Positions 1 through 7,615 of a DNA stretch of 64,000 nt are shown in pieces (position 1 is the first letter of the stretch; each line of letters starts with the position of its first letter). The translations under genes were made by a program, and so were the position numbers. The stretch comes from Kitasatospora viridis (GTDB lineage Bacteria > Actinomycetota > Actinomycetes > Streptomycetales > Streptomycetaceae), in the NCBI RefSeq assembly GCF_007829815.1, contig NZ_VIWT01000004.1, forward strand, positions 434,001 to 498,000, in the 5' to 3' direction. Below the pieces are notes generated by a model. The model did no database searches, had not been told where the DNA came from, and worked only from the letters and a program-made list of their open reading frames with translations.

Positions 1-1
1 G

Positions 2-334
2 GCCCAGGACGGCACCCAGGTGCACGCCTACCTGGTCAAGTTCACCGCCCCCACCGGCGCGGCGAGCTGGTACGACGGGATGACCGCCTCCTGGCGGGAC
101 AACCCCGACGAGGGCACCGTCTTCGAGGACTCGGCCGACCAGGCCACCGGTCTGTCCGTCACCAAGCTGGACAAGCTCGGCAACGCCGGCGCGATCCTGA
201 TGGCCCACCAGGGCGACACCGGGATCTACCTCCACTACTTCACGGCCGCCACCCCCGACCAGGCCGGTGTGAGCGCCCTGATGCACCAGCAGCTCAACCT
301 GCTCGCCCACCCGGCGGCACCCCCGGCCGCCTGA
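2..334 (+). CDS. Hypothetical protein, 3' end only
   Basis: The frame is already open at the left edge and ends with TGA at 332-334, so only about the last 110 residues are visible. A GTG at 20 exists but has no ribosome binding site before it, so the true start lies outside the window. The visible part is soluble, mixed in charge, and ends in a proline/alanine-rich tail. I see no membrane segment or recognisable motif. It converges on the gene ending at 352, with only 17 bases between. Function unknown. Confidence 0.6.
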   Translation, partial: AQDGTQVHAYLVKFTAPTGAASWYDGMTASWRDNPDEGTVFEDSADQATGLSVTKLDKLGNAGAILMAHQGDTGIYLHYFTAATPDQAGVSALMHQQLNLLAHPAAPPAA

Positions 335-351
335 GCAGCGCCAATCGCCCC

Positions 352-858
352 TCAGCCGGCCTGGTCGAGCGTCAGCCGGCTCCGCACCGGCCGACTGCGC
401 CACATCGCCACCAGCTGCGGGTACCCATGGACCAAGGCGCGCGCCCCGGCCAGCGCGGCGGCGCGCGCCGGGCCGGTCGCGGGGAAGTCGAAGCCGGTGT
501 CCTGGACTTCGAGCGCGCCCACTCCGGCGAGGTCGGGGCGGGCGGCGAAGCAGAGCTCCAGGTCGACCCGCCAGTACTGCGGCTGCCCGCCCGCCTCCCG
601 GTCGGGCACGGCGAACTGCCGCCCGAAGCAGAGCGAGGGCAGGCCGTCGTTCCAGGAGTAGCTGCCCCACTCGGCGATGAACCCGTCGCCGTCGTCCGCA
701 ACGTCGGCCACGCCGACGACCGGCACCTGGGCGAACTCCTCGAACGCCGCCCAGGCCGCCTCGACATCGTCGACCGCCTCCGGATCGAGCCCGTGGCGGC
801 GCAGGATCCCCGCGAACAGCGCACGACTGGCGCGCCAGTCGACGGGCCCGGCGGTCAC
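352..858 (-). CDS. Hypothetical protein coupled to an upstream regulator
   Basis: A 168-residue soluble protein that I cannot assign to a family. It is rich in aromatic and acidic residues (EWGSYSW, DVEAAWAAFEEF), has no signal peptide and no membrane segment. The GTG start at 858 overlaps the TGA stop of the upstream winged-helix regulator (GTGA), so the two are almost certainly translated from one mRNA by coupling. That start was chosen because of this overlap; the longer open frame upstream is a shadow inside the regulator. A role linked to the regulator is inferred from position only. Confidence 0.75.
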   Translation of the reverse strand: MTAGPVDWRASRALFAGILRRHGLDPEAVDDVEAAWAAFEEFAQVPVVGVADVADDGDGFIAEWGSYSWNDGLPSLCFGRQFAVPDREAGGQPQYWRVDLELCFAARPDLAGVGALEVQDTGFDFPATGPARAAALAGARALVHGYPQLVAMWRSRPVRSRLTLDQAG

Positions 859-1397
859 TCCTCCTCCGGCAGCAGCGGGAAGACCCGGGACACCACGGCC
901 ACCGGCCGGGCCCGCCCCGGCCGCCGGGCCGGGTCGCCCTCGCGGCCCGCGTACGGGGTGAGCAGGCGGCGCACCTCCCCCGAGACCAGGGCCATCTCCT
1001 CCGGCGTCAGGTAGAGCACCGCGCTGAACGCCTCGTCCTGCCGCCACTCGGGCTCGGCCGCCGCGCGGCGGGCCAGCCAGCGCCGGTAGCTCTCGTCCTC
1101 CAGCCCACGGGCCAGCTCGCCGAACTCCCCGCTCGCATCCCCCGCCGCCGCTTCGCCCTCGGGGCGCCGCAGCCGCCAGGGCCGGGCCCGCCCGTCCGGG
1201 GCCGGCGCCTCCTCGATCAGCCCGTACCGCGCGAGCCGGCGCAGGTGGAAGGAGCAGAGCCCCGAGCTGTAGCCGAGCCGGGCGGCGGCCGTGCTGGACG
1301 TGGCGGTCCCCTCCTCCGCGAGCAGGCGCAGCAGGGCGGTGCGCACCTCGTGCTCGGGCAGTTCTTCGACTGCGGGAACCTGCTGATCTTCAGTCAC
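855..1397 (-). CDS. ArsR-like winged-helix transcriptional regulator
   Basis: A 180-residue DNA-binding protein. Residues ~10-75 form a winged helix of the ArsR/HTH_20 type (TALLRLLAEEGTATSS, then LGYSSGLCSFHLRRLARYGLIEE). The C-terminal half is charged and probably dimerises or binds a ligand. The GTG start at 1397 has no ribosome binding site and directly abuts the tandem CTTTGCAAAG palindromes, so the mRNA may be leaderless and autoregulated. It is divergent from the deformylase gene and coupled to the hypothetical gene downstream. A TTG further upstream (1433) would place the operators inside the gene and is less likely. Confidence 0.8.
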   Translation of the reverse strand: MTEDQQVPAVEELPEHEVRTALLRLLAEEGTATSSTAAARLGYSSGLCSFHLRRLARYGLIEEAPAPDGRARPWRLRRPEGEAAAGDASGEFGELARGLEDESYRRWLARRAAAEPEWRQDEAFSAVLYLTPEEMALVSGEVRRLLTPYAGREGDPARRPGRARPVAVVSRVFPLLPEEE

Positions 1398-1423
1398 TTT
1401 GCAAAGTCTGCTACTTTGCAAAG
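1397..1423. promoter_or_regulatory. Tandem CTTTGCAAAG palindromes, candidate operator
   Basis: Two identical perfect 10-base palindromes, CTTTGCAAAG, at 1397-1406 and 1414-1423, 17 bases apart centre to centre. Each is preceded by A, giving the 11-mer ACTTTGCAAAG. They touch the start codon of the divergent winged-helix regulator and lie about 60 bases before the deformylase ATG. Their AT-rich character stands out in this DNA. The natural reading is autoregulation, possibly also control of the deformylase gene. Confidence 0.65.
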
Positions 1424-1482
1424 CCGATAGCAAGCAATCGCAGGCGATCGCAAGCAGTGGAAGCCGCCCGAAAGGCCGTCAG

Positions 1483-2139
1483 ATGTCGAGCCCCACCCCG
1501 TCCCGCCCCACCGTGCTGCTCCAGGGCTCCCCCGTCCCGGACCACCCGGTCGTCCCGCCCACCGGCGAGGTGCTGCGGATCACCGAGGTCGGCGAGCAGG
1601 TGCTGCACCGCCGGTGCCGCGAGGCCGGCCCCGCCGACTTCGGCAGCCCCGAGCTGGCCAAGCTGGTCGACGACATGTTCGCCACCATGTACGTCGCCGA
1701 GGGCGTCGGCCTGGCCGCCAACCAGGTCGGCGTCGACCTGCGGCTCTTCGTCTACGACTGCTACGACGAGGAGGGCGTGCGGCACGTCGGCCACGTGCTC
1801 AACCCGGTGCTGGAGCCGACCCCGCTGCACCGCCGCCGCCTGGTCGAGGAGCAGGAGGGCTGCCTCTCCGTGCCGGGCGCCAACCGCCCGCTGGTCCGCC
1901 CGGACCACAGCGTGCTGCACGGCGTGGACCAGCACGGCCAGCCCGTCACCATCGAGGGCACCGGCTACTTCGCCCGCTGCCTCCAGCACGAGACCGACCA
2001 CCTGCTCGGCCGGCTCTACCTGGACCGCCTCGGCAAGCGCGACCGGCTGAAGGCCATGCGCCAGTGCTCCGAGAACCGCGAGACGGTCTTCGCCGAACGC
2101 GCCGCCCGGGCCGACCAGCTGGACCTCGACCGGCGCTGA
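1483..2139 (+). CDS. def: Peptide deformylase
   Basis: Removes the formyl group from the N-terminal methionine of new proteins in the cytoplasm. All three metal-site motifs are present in the 218-residue protein: GVGLAANQ (residues 74-81), EGCLS (125-129, with the metal-binding Cys) and QHETDH (168-173, HExxH type). The N-terminus carries about 30 extra residues compared with short deformylases, as is usual in actinomycetes. The ATG at 1483 was chosen as the first one after the operator region. The divergent winged-helix gene may regulate it. Streptomycetes usually carry several def paralogues, so this need not be the housekeeping copy. Confidence 0.92.
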   Translation: MSSPTPSRPTVLLQGSPVPDHPVVPPTGEVLRITEVGEQVLHRRCREAGPADFGSPELAKLVDDMFATMYVAEGVGLAANQVGVDLRLFVYDCYDEEGVRHVGHVLNPVLEPTPLHRRRLVEEQEGCLSVPGANRPLVRPDHSVLHGVDQHGQPVTIEGTGYFARCLQHETDHLLGRLYLDRLGKRDRLKAMRQCSENRETVFAERAARADQLDLDRR

Positions 2140-2193
2140 CCGCTGTCCCGGCCCGGGGCCTGCGGACCCCCGCGTCCCGGCGGTCCGACCGCG

Positions 2194-2206
2194 CGACATA
2201 CTGTCG
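2194..2206. promoter_or_regulatory. Candidate BlaI operator (CGACA-N3-TGTCG)
   Basis: A perfect inverted repeat CGACA-TAC-TGTCG, about 90 bases before the BlaI-family start. BlaI/MecI repressors bind dyads with ACA/TGT half-sites. The core ACA-N3-TGT is shared with the site upstream of the PAP2 gene at 3801-3816. Assignment to this repressor is inference. Confidence 0.5.
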
Positions 2207-2291
2207 TTACCATCGGCCGGGCCCACCGGTGCACGAAGGGCCCGGGCGGGCAGACGGGAAAGAAGCGGGAAAGAAAGCGGAGAAGGCGGAG

Positions 2292-2699
2292 ATGGCGGAG
2301 CAGCGGCCCCCGAGCGGGCGCAGAGCGTCCGGGGAGCTGGAGGGCAGCGTCCTGGCGGTGCTCTGGGCGGCCCCGGGCCCGCTGACGGCTGCTCAGGTGA
2401 ACGAGCGCCTGCCCGGCCGCCTCGCCTACACCACCGTGGTGACGATCATGTCCCGGCTGCACGAGAAGGGCACGCTGCGCCGCGAGCGGATCGGCCGCTC
2501 CTTCGCCTACGCTCCGGTGCGCGACGAGGCCGCGCACACCGCGCGGCAGATGCACTCGCTGCTGCAGCGCGGCTCGGACCGGGAGGCGGTGCTGGCCAGG
2601 TTCGTCTCGGACCTGACCGACGAGGACGAGGAGCTGGTGCAGCGGCTGCTGGCCGGCCACCCCCCGGTCCCGCCGCCGGTCGAGCGAGAGGACCGCTGA
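2292..2699 (+). CDS. BlaI/MecI/CopY-family repressor
   Basis: A 135-residue winged-helix repressor of the penicillinase-repressor family. The DNA-binding part reads ASGELEGSVLAVLWAA, then LAYTTVVTIMSRLHEKGTLRRE, which is the family signature; the C-terminus is the helical dimerisation part. The ATG at 2292 follows a good GGAG; a GTG at 2229 would only add a Lys-rich extension. The next gene is an M56 metallopeptidase three bases downstream, the standard actinobacterial BlaI-M56 pair. In related systems the membrane peptidase inactivates the repressor. Likely targets include its own promoter and the PAP2 gene downstream. Confidence 0.92.
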   Translation: MAEQRPPSGRRASGELEGSVLAVLWAAPGPLTAAQVNERLPGRLAYTTVVTIMSRLHEKGTLRRERIGRSFAYAPVRDEAAHTARQMHSLLQRGSDREAVLARFVSDLTDEDEELVQRLLAGHPPVPPPVEREDR

Positions 2700-2702
2700 C
2701 GC

Positions 2703-3722
2703 GTGGGCCCGAGCTTCCTCACCCCCCTGGTGGTCAGCGGTGCGCTGGCCCTCGCCGCGCCGCGGCTGACCCGGTCGATGGCGCCGGCCCCGGCCGCCCG
2801 GGTGCTGGCCGCGGCCGGGGTGGTCGCGGCCACCTCCTGGCTCGGCGCGCTCGGGCTGCTGGCCTTCACCGGGCTGGGGCAGCTCCGGGTGGTGGCCGAC
2901 GCGGAGCTCTGGTCGGTCTGGTACCTGCACTCGCAGGAGCCGTTCGGGCTGCTGCTGGCGACGCTGTGCGGGCTGGCCCTGGTGGTCGGCACGGCGCGGG
3001 CGGCGCGGCTGGCCCGGCGGCGCGGCGGCGTGCTGTTCCAGGCGTGGCGCCGGTGCCGTGCGCTGCCGCGCTCCGGCGGCGACCTGACGGTGGTGGAGGA
3101 TCCCCTGCCGGAGGCGTTCGCGCTGCCGAACCTGCCCGGCCTGCGGGGCCGGGTGGTGGTCTCGACCGGGATGCTGCACGCCGTCGAGGGGGCGGAGCTG
3201 GCCGCGCTGCTCGCGCACGAGCGGGCGCACCTGCGCCACCGTCACCACGTCTTCCTGCTGGCGCTGCAGCTCTCGGCCGCCGCCTGTCCGCTGCTGGGCC
3301 CGCTGGCCCGGGAGGGCGGGTACGCGATCGAGCGCTGGGCGGACGAGGAGGGCGCGCGCGAGGTCGGGGACCGGGCCGTGATGGCCCGGGCGCTCGGCCG
3401 GGCCGCGCTGGCCCGCAAGTCCGGTGACCGCTCCGGTGACCGCTCCGGGGATGGTCCGCCGGGTGCCCGGCCGCCGTCGGCCGGGCCGCCCCGGGGACGG
3501 CCGGAGCCGCTGCTGCCGGCCACCGGCGGTCCGGTGCCGCGGCGGATCCGGGCGCTGCTGGCGCCGCCCGCGGCGACCCGGCGGGCTCCGCTGGTGGCCG
3601 CGGCGCTGCTGACGGCGGCCTGCTGGACCAGCCTCGGGTTCGCGGCGAGTTCCACCCACGACCTGTTCCACACCGCGAAGCAGGTCTACGTGCTGCGGCA
3701 CCCGACCGCCCCGCACGGCTAG
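2703..3722 (+). CDS. M56-family membrane zinc metallopeptidase (BlaR1/MecR1-like peptidase domain)
   Basis: A 339-residue integral membrane protease. Hydrophobic segments lie near residues 8-22, 35-58, 80-100 and 285-310. The zinc site is HERAH at 172-176, with a downstream acidic ligand in the AIERWADEE stretch. There is no penicillin-sensor domain as in true BlaR1, so the signal it senses is unknown. The proline/glycine/arginine-rich segment around 235-275 is probably a disordered loop. The GTG start lies three bases after the BlaI stop, so the pair is one operon. Expected role: cleaves or inactivates the BlaI-type repressor in response to an envelope signal (inferred). Confidence 0.88.
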   Translation: MGPSFLTPLVVSGALALAAPRLTRSMAPAPAARVLAAAGVVAATSWLGALGLLAFTGLGQLRVVADAELWSVWYLHSQEPFGLLLATLCGLALVVGTARAARLARRRGGVLFQAWRRCRALPRSGGDLTVVEDPLPEAFALPNLPGLRGRVVVSTGMLHAVEGAELAALLAHERAHLRHRHHVFLLALQLSAAACPLLGPLAREGGYAIERWADEEGAREVGDRAVMARALGRAALARKSGDRSGDRSGDGPPGARPPSAGPPRGRPEPLLPATGGPVPRRIRALLAPPAATRRAPLVAAALLTAACWTSLGFAASSTHDLFHTAKQVYVLRHPTAPHG

Positions 3723-3800
3723 CGGGGTCGGGCCTCGGGGGTTCCCCCTAGATCGGCCCCGAGCTCTCCCGGATTTCCGGGTGCGGGCCCGGAGCCGAAC

Positions 3801-3816
3801 TACTACACGTTGTAGA
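3801..3816. promoter_or_regulatory. Candidate BlaI operator before the PAP2 gene
   Basis: TACTACACGTTGTAGA contains the exact dyad TACA-CGT-TGTA (3804-3814), the half-site pair known for BlaI/MecI operators, within an imperfect 16-base inverted repeat starting at 3800. It sits about 100 bases before the PAP2 start, where promoter elements would be. It shares the ACA-N3-TGT core with the site before blaI. Confidence 0.6.
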
Positions 3817-3912
3817 TTGACCAACGGCCCCGCGATCTCCGACCGACCGCACCACGCGCACGCGCACCTGCCACGCGCACCTGCCCCCGTCCACCGACCC
3901 CAGGACCAGTCC

Positions 3913-4719
3913 ATGACGCTCACACCCACCCACCGGCCACCGACCACGGCGGCGGATCCGGTCGGCCGGCGCGCCGGGCGCGGCCTGCTCCCCGCGAGCT
4001 GGCTCCGGGTCGGCCGGCCCGCCTGGTGGGCCGAGCTGCTCCTGATCGGCGCCGGCTGGATGCTCTACAACGCGACCCGCAACGCCGTCCCCACCCACAA
4101 GGACGCCGCGCTGCAGCGCGCGAGCGACCTGCTGAGCCTGGAACGCCACCTGCACATCAGCTTCGAGCTGTCGGCGAACCACGCGGCGAACAAGATCACC
4201 TGGCTGATCGTCGGGATGAACTACTACTACGCGACGCTCTACATGGTCGGCCTGGTCGGCGTGCTGCTGTGGCTCTACGTCCGCCGGCCCGAGCAGTACC
4301 GGTCGGCGCGGACGGCGCTGTGCGTGGCCTCGTTCAGCGCGCTGGTCGGCTTCTACTGCTTCGCGCTGGCCCCGCCGCGCTTCCTGACCGGCGAGGGGTT
4401 CATCGACACCACCGTGGTCCACCACACCTGGGGCTCCTGGGCCTCCAGCTCGGTCTCCAGCGTCTCCAACCAGTACGCGGCGATGCCCTCGATCCACATC
4501 GCCTGGTCCACCTGGTGCGGCGTGGTGATGTTCAAGCTGGCGAAGAGCCGGATCATGCGCACGCTCGGCGTGCTCTTCCCGTTCTGCACCTTCGCGGTGA
4601 TCATCTGCACCGGCAACCACTACGAGGCCGACGCCGTCATGGGCGCGCTGATCGTCGTGGTCGGCTTCCTGGTCCAGCGCCTGCTGACCGGGCGCCCGGC
4701 CTTCCCACCACGCGACTGA
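3913..4719 (+). CDS. PAP2-superfamily membrane phosphatase / inositolphosphotransferase-like
   Basis: A 268-residue multi-pass membrane protein of the PAP2_3 type. Hydrophobic segments occur near residues 38-55, 95-118, 135-155, 195-215 and 225-252. Catalytic motifs are AAMPSIHIAW (PSxH, ~191-200) and GNHYEADA (GxHxxxD-like, ~233-240), which carry the phosphate-binding and nucleophilic histidines of the family. The substrate, probably a lipid phosphate in the membrane, cannot be told from sequence. The ATG at 3913 fits the start of the conserved part. A BlaI-type operator upstream suggests control by the neighbouring BlaI/M56 pair. A hairpin terminator follows. Confidence 0.85.
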   Translation: MTLTPTHRPPTTAADPVGRRAGRGLLPASWLRVGRPAWWAELLLIGAGWMLYNATRNAVPTHKDAALQRASDLLSLERHLHISFELSANHAANKITWLIVGMNYYYATLYMVGLVGVLLWLYVRRPEQYRSARTALCVASFSALVGFYCFALAPPRFLTGEGFIDTTVVHHTWGSWASSSVSSVSNQYAAMPSIHIAWSTWCGVVMFKLAKSRIMRTLGVLFPFCTFAVIICTGNHYEADAVMGALIVVVGFLVQRLLTGRPAFPPRD

Positions 4720-4740
4720 CACCCGGTCACCACACGACAC

Positions 4741-4772
4741 GAACGGCCCGACGCACCCCGCGCGGGCCGTTC
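4741..4772 (+). terminator. Hairpin terminator after the PAP2 gene
   Basis: GAACGGCCCG at 4741-4750 pairs perfectly with CGGGCCGTTC at 4763-4772 (10 base pairs, 12-base loop). It starts 21 bases after the PAP2 stop codon. There is no strong U tract, as is common in high-GC actinomycetes. Confidence 0.75.
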
Positions 4773-4827
4773 GCCGTTGTGTCCCGTGGCAAGCTGGCCC
4801 TGCCCTGTCAACCCACCAAGGAGCACC

Positions 4828-5328
4828 ATGACCTCGGTCAAGCTGCAGACCAACCACGGCGACATCGTCCTCGAACTGGACGAGGAGAAGGCGCCGCAGA
4901 CCGTCGCCAACTTCCTGGAGTACGTGAACGCCGGGCACTACGACGGCACGATCTTCCACCGGGTGATCAACGGCTTCATGATCCAGGGCGGCGGCTTCAC
5001 CCCCGACATGCGGCAGAAGCCGACGAAGCCGCCGGTCCAGAACGAGGCGAACAACGGCCTGAAGAACCAGGCCTACACCGTCGCGATGGCCCGCACCAAC
5101 GACCCGCACTCGGCCACCGCGCAGTTCTTCATCAACGTCGGCGACAACGAGTTCCTCAACCACACCGCGCCGAACCCGACCGGCTGGGGCTACGCCGTCT
5201 TCGGCCGGGTCACCGAGGGCCAGGACGTGGTGGACGCGATCAAGGGCGTCCGCACCGGCTCGGCCGGCGGGCACGCGGACGTGCCGAAGGACGCCGTGGT
5301 GATCGAGAAGGCCACCGTCGTCGGCTGA
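4828..5328 (+). CDS. ppiB: Peptidyl-prolyl cis-trans isomerase, cyclophilin type
   Basis: A 166-residue single-domain cytoplasmic cyclophilin that catalyses proline cis-trans isomerisation during folding. Family blocks are clear: VANFLEYVNAGHYDGTIFHRVINGFMIQ in short form at ~26-53 (active-site FHR), MARTNDPHSATAQFFIN (~90-106) and a TGWGYAVFGRV segment (~121-131). Length and ends match the short bacterial PpiB form, with no signal peptide. The ATG at 4828 follows AAGGAG with a 4-base spacer. It stands alone between two hairpins, so it is probably a single-gene transcript. Confidence 0.95.
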   Translation: MTSVKLQTNHGDIVLELDEEKAPQTVANFLEYVNAGHYDGTIFHRVINGFMIQGGGFTPDMRQKPTKPPVQNEANNGLKNQAYTVAMARTNDPHSATAQFFINVGDNEFLNHTAPNPTGWGYAVFGRVTEGQDVVDAIKGVRTGSAGGHADVPKDAVVIEKATVVG

Positions 5329-5356
5329 CCCACCGTCATCGGCCGACCCGACGCCG

Positions 5357-5397
5357 CCGATGGCCCGGTCGCCGGATTCCGGTTGCCGGGCCATCGG
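5357..5397 (+). terminator. Hairpin terminator after ppiB
   Basis: CCGATGGCCCGG at 5357-5368 pairs perfectly with CCGGGCCATCGG at 5386-5397 (12 base pairs, 17-base loop), 28 bases after the ppiB stop. A short A-rich stretch follows on the + strand. Confidence 0.75.
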
Positions 5398-5457
5398 AAA
5401 TGAGAAATTCCGATTTCCCAATACCGGGGCCCTGACTCCTCGCTACCCTCTGGGCGC

Positions 5458-6141
5458 ATGGAGGACGACAGAACGGCAACTGAGTTCGGCGGCATGCTGA
5501 TCGGTGCGGCGCTCCTGGCCGTCGCCCTGTTCCTCCCGGTCCTGAGTTTTCGTTACGCACCGCCCGGCGGCGCGGGAATCGTGGCCGGCCATTCGATCAA
5601 GGCCTTCACCGACCCCATCACCGGGTGGCAGCTCGCCCAGCAGAGCTGGTCGCACATCCGGCTGTTCTTCGGATTCGTGATCGTTCGCCTGCTCCTCCCG
5701 ATCGCCCCGGGGCTGGCGGCGCAGGTGCGCCGGAAACTCCAGGTCAGCGCCTCCTACTCGCACGCGCTGGTGCACATCCTCTTCGTCGTCGCGCTGCTCG
5801 CGATGATCGGCCTCGCCGTCGCCGTCGGCACCGTCGTCATGCCCGCCAACGGCGAGGCCGGAATCGCGGACTCGCTGCACAACACCAAGTCGATCATTCC
5901 GGGCGACTCGGTGCCGGCGGACGCCAACGATCCCGGAACTCCCTACCTGGCCGCCTCGCTGGGCGCGGGCTTCTACTTCCTGGCGGCGGGAATGCTGGTG
6001 AGTGCGGTCAGCATGTGGCGCAAGGTCGTGCTCGCGTTCGTCGCCCTGATCGCCGTCATCATCGTGCTGAGTTTCATCGACGGGATCGCCGGCGCCCGGC
6101 TCAACGAGTCCTTCCTCCACCATCTCGACGGATTCCGCTGA
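5458..6141 (+). CDS. Hypothetical four-segment membrane protein
   Basis: A 227-residue membrane protein of unknown function. Hydrophobic segments lie near residues 12-30, 100-125, 160-180 and 185-208. Between segments two and three is an extracytoplasmic-looking loop with NTKSIIPGDS and DPGTPYL. There is no enzyme motif. The ATG at 5458 follows a short leader after the ppiB terminator. Base composition is slightly less GC-biased than the neighbours (several A/T-ending codons). Its stop codon sits within a hairpin shared with the convergent oxidase gene. Confidence 0.75.
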   Translation: MEDDRTATEFGGMLIGAALLAVALFLPVLSFRYAPPGGAGIVAGHSIKAFTDPITGWQLAQQSWSHIRLFFGFVIVRLLLPIAPGLAAQVRRKLQVSASYSHALVHILFVVALLAMIGLAVAVGTVVMPANGEAGIADSLHNTKSIIPGDSVPADANDPGTPYLAASLGAGFYFLAAGMLVSAVSMWRKVVLAFVALIAVIIVLSFIDGIAGARLNESFLHHLDGFR

Positions 6142-6158
6142 TCCGGCTGGATCAGCGG
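6135..6158. terminator. Bidirectional hairpin between convergent genes
   Basis: CCGCTGATCC (6135-6144) and GGATCAGCGG (6149-6158) form a perfect 10-base-pair stem with a 4-base GGCT loop. The stop codon of the membrane-protein gene (6139-6141) lies inside the left arm. The oxidase gene on the other strand ends at 6173, so the hairpin can end both transcripts. Confidence 0.8.
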
Positions 6159-6172
6159 AGTCCGACCGCACG

Positions 6173-7567
6173 TCAGGAGTCGAAGCCCAGCCCGAACCGG
6201 TCCAGGGTGCGCAGCCACAGGTTGCGCCGGCCGGCGCTGCGGTCGGCCAGGTCCAGGGAACGCTTCGTCAGCTCGATGCCGATCCAGCGCACCGGCTCGG
6301 GCGGGAACGGCAGCGGCTTGCGGCGCACCATCTCCAGCGCGGTGCGCTCGGTGCGCCCGCCGGCCAGCAGGTCGAGCATCACCTCGGCGCCGAAGCGGGT
6401 GGCGCCCACGCCGAGGCCGGTGTAGCCGGCGGCCAGCGCGACCTTGCCCCGGTAGGCGGTGTCGAAGAAGGCCGAGAACCGGGTGCAGGTGTCGATCGCG
6501 CCGCCCCAGCTGTGGGTGAAGCGCAGGCCCTCCAGCTGCGGGAAGGTCTGGAAGAAGTGGGTGGCCAGGGTGCGGTAGGTGCGCGGTCGGTGGTCGTACT
6601 CGGCGCGCACCCGGCCGCCGTAGTGGTAGACGGCGTCGTAGCCGCCCCACAGGATCCGGTTGTCGGCGGAGAGCCGGTAGTAGTGGAACTGGTTGGCGCT
6701 GTCGCCCAGGCCCTGGCGGCCCTGCCAGCCGATCGAGGCGAGCTGCTCGGCGCTGAGCGGCTCGGTCATCAGCGCGTAGTCGTAGACCGGGACGGTGTGC
6801 GCGCGGGTCCGCTTGACCAGCGAGGGGAAGACGTTGGTGCCCAGCGCCACCTTGCCGGCGAAGATCCGGCCGTAGGGGGTGCGCACGGCCATGCCGTGGC
6901 CGTGTTCGGCCAGGTCGGTGGCCCGGGTGTGCTCGAAGATCCGCACGCCCTGCTCGGCGCAGGCCCGCTTGAGGCCCCAGGCGAGCTTGGCCGGGTTGAC
7001 CATGGCGACGCCCTCCTTGTCCCAGAGGCCGCCGAGGTAGGTCGGGGAGTCGACCTCGGCGCGCATCGCGTCGCGGTCCAGGAAGGTCAGTTCGCTGCCG
7101 AGGCCGGCGGCCAGTTCGGCGACCTCGTGCAGGTCGTCCAGCTGGTAGGGCTCGGTGGCGACGTCGATCTCGCCGGTGCGCTCCCAGTCGCAGTCGATCG
7201 CGTAGCGCTTGACGCTGTCCTCCATCTCCTGGAGGTTGCGCTCGCCGAGCCGCTCCAGCCGGGCCAGCTCGTCGGGCCAGCGCTGCTGGCCGTTGCCCAG
7301 GCCGTGGGTGAGGCTGGCGGCGCAGAACCCGCCGTTGCGGCCGGAGGCGGCCCAGCCGACCTCCTGACCCTCGATCAGCACCACGTCCAGGCCGGGGTCG
7401 CGCTCCTTGGCGATCAGCGCCGTCCACAGTCCGCTGTAGCCGCCGCCGACCACCAGCAGGTCGCACTTCACGTCGCCGACCAGGGCGGAGAGCGCCTGCG
7501 GCCGCCCGGGGTCGTCCAGCCAGAACGGGGTGGGCTTGGCGTCCTGGAGGGAGCGGACGGGATCCAT
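6173..7567 (-). CDS. FAD-dependent amine/amino acid oxidase (DAO family, PuuB-like)
   Basis: A 464-residue flavoprotein oxidoreductase. The N-terminal Rossmann dinucleotide site is LLVVGGGYSGLWTA (~37-50), followed by the conserved GWAASGRNGGFC segment (~71-82) and a C-terminal ATRFGAEVMLDLL FAD-contact region. This arrangement is typical of gamma-glutamylputrescine oxidase-like DAO proteins. Likely reaction: oxidative deamination of an amine or secondary amino acid, yielding H2O2. The exact substrate cannot be read from sequence. The ATG at 7567 agrees with family length. It lies downstream of a cupin gene, an amino acid permease and a PLP decarboxylase, all on this strand. Confidence 0.85.
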   Translation of the reverse strand: MDPVRSLQDAKPTPFWLDDPGRPQALSALVGDVKCDLLVVGGGYSGLWTALIAKERDPGLDVVLIEGQEVGWAASGRNGGFCAASLTHGLGNGQQRWPDELARLERLGERNLQEMEDSVKRYAIDCDWERTGEIDVATEPYQLDDLHEVAELAAGLGSELTFLDRDAMRAEVDSPTYLGGLWDKEGVAMVNPAKLAWGLKRACAEQGVRIFEHTRATDLAEHGHGMAVRTPYGRIFAGKVALGTNVFPSLVKRTRAHTVPVYDYALMTEPLSAEQLASIGWQGRQGLGDSANQFHYYRLSADNRILWGGYDAVYHYGGRVRAEYDHRPRTYRTLATHFFQTFPQLEGLRFTHSWGGAIDTCTRFSAFFDTAYRGKVALAAGYTGLGVGATRFGAEVMLDLLAGGRTERTALEMVRRKPLPFPPEPVRWIGIELTKRSLDLADRSAGRRNLWLRTLDRFGLGFDS

Positions 7568-7615
7568 GGTGTTCCTTCGCTGCCGTGCGGGGGTGGGGGT
7601 GGGCCTGGTGGGGGG

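Noticed and set aside
2016..3947. Long open frame on the - strand opposite def, blaI and the M56 gene
   Set aside because: Arg/Pro/Gly-rich translation without motifs; a mirror of high-GC codons in the three real genes on the + strand.
3748..5421. 557-codon open frame on the - strand opposite PAP2 and ppiB
   Set aside because: Low-complexity translation rich in His, Asp and Val; the opposite strand carries two clear enzyme families with terminators.
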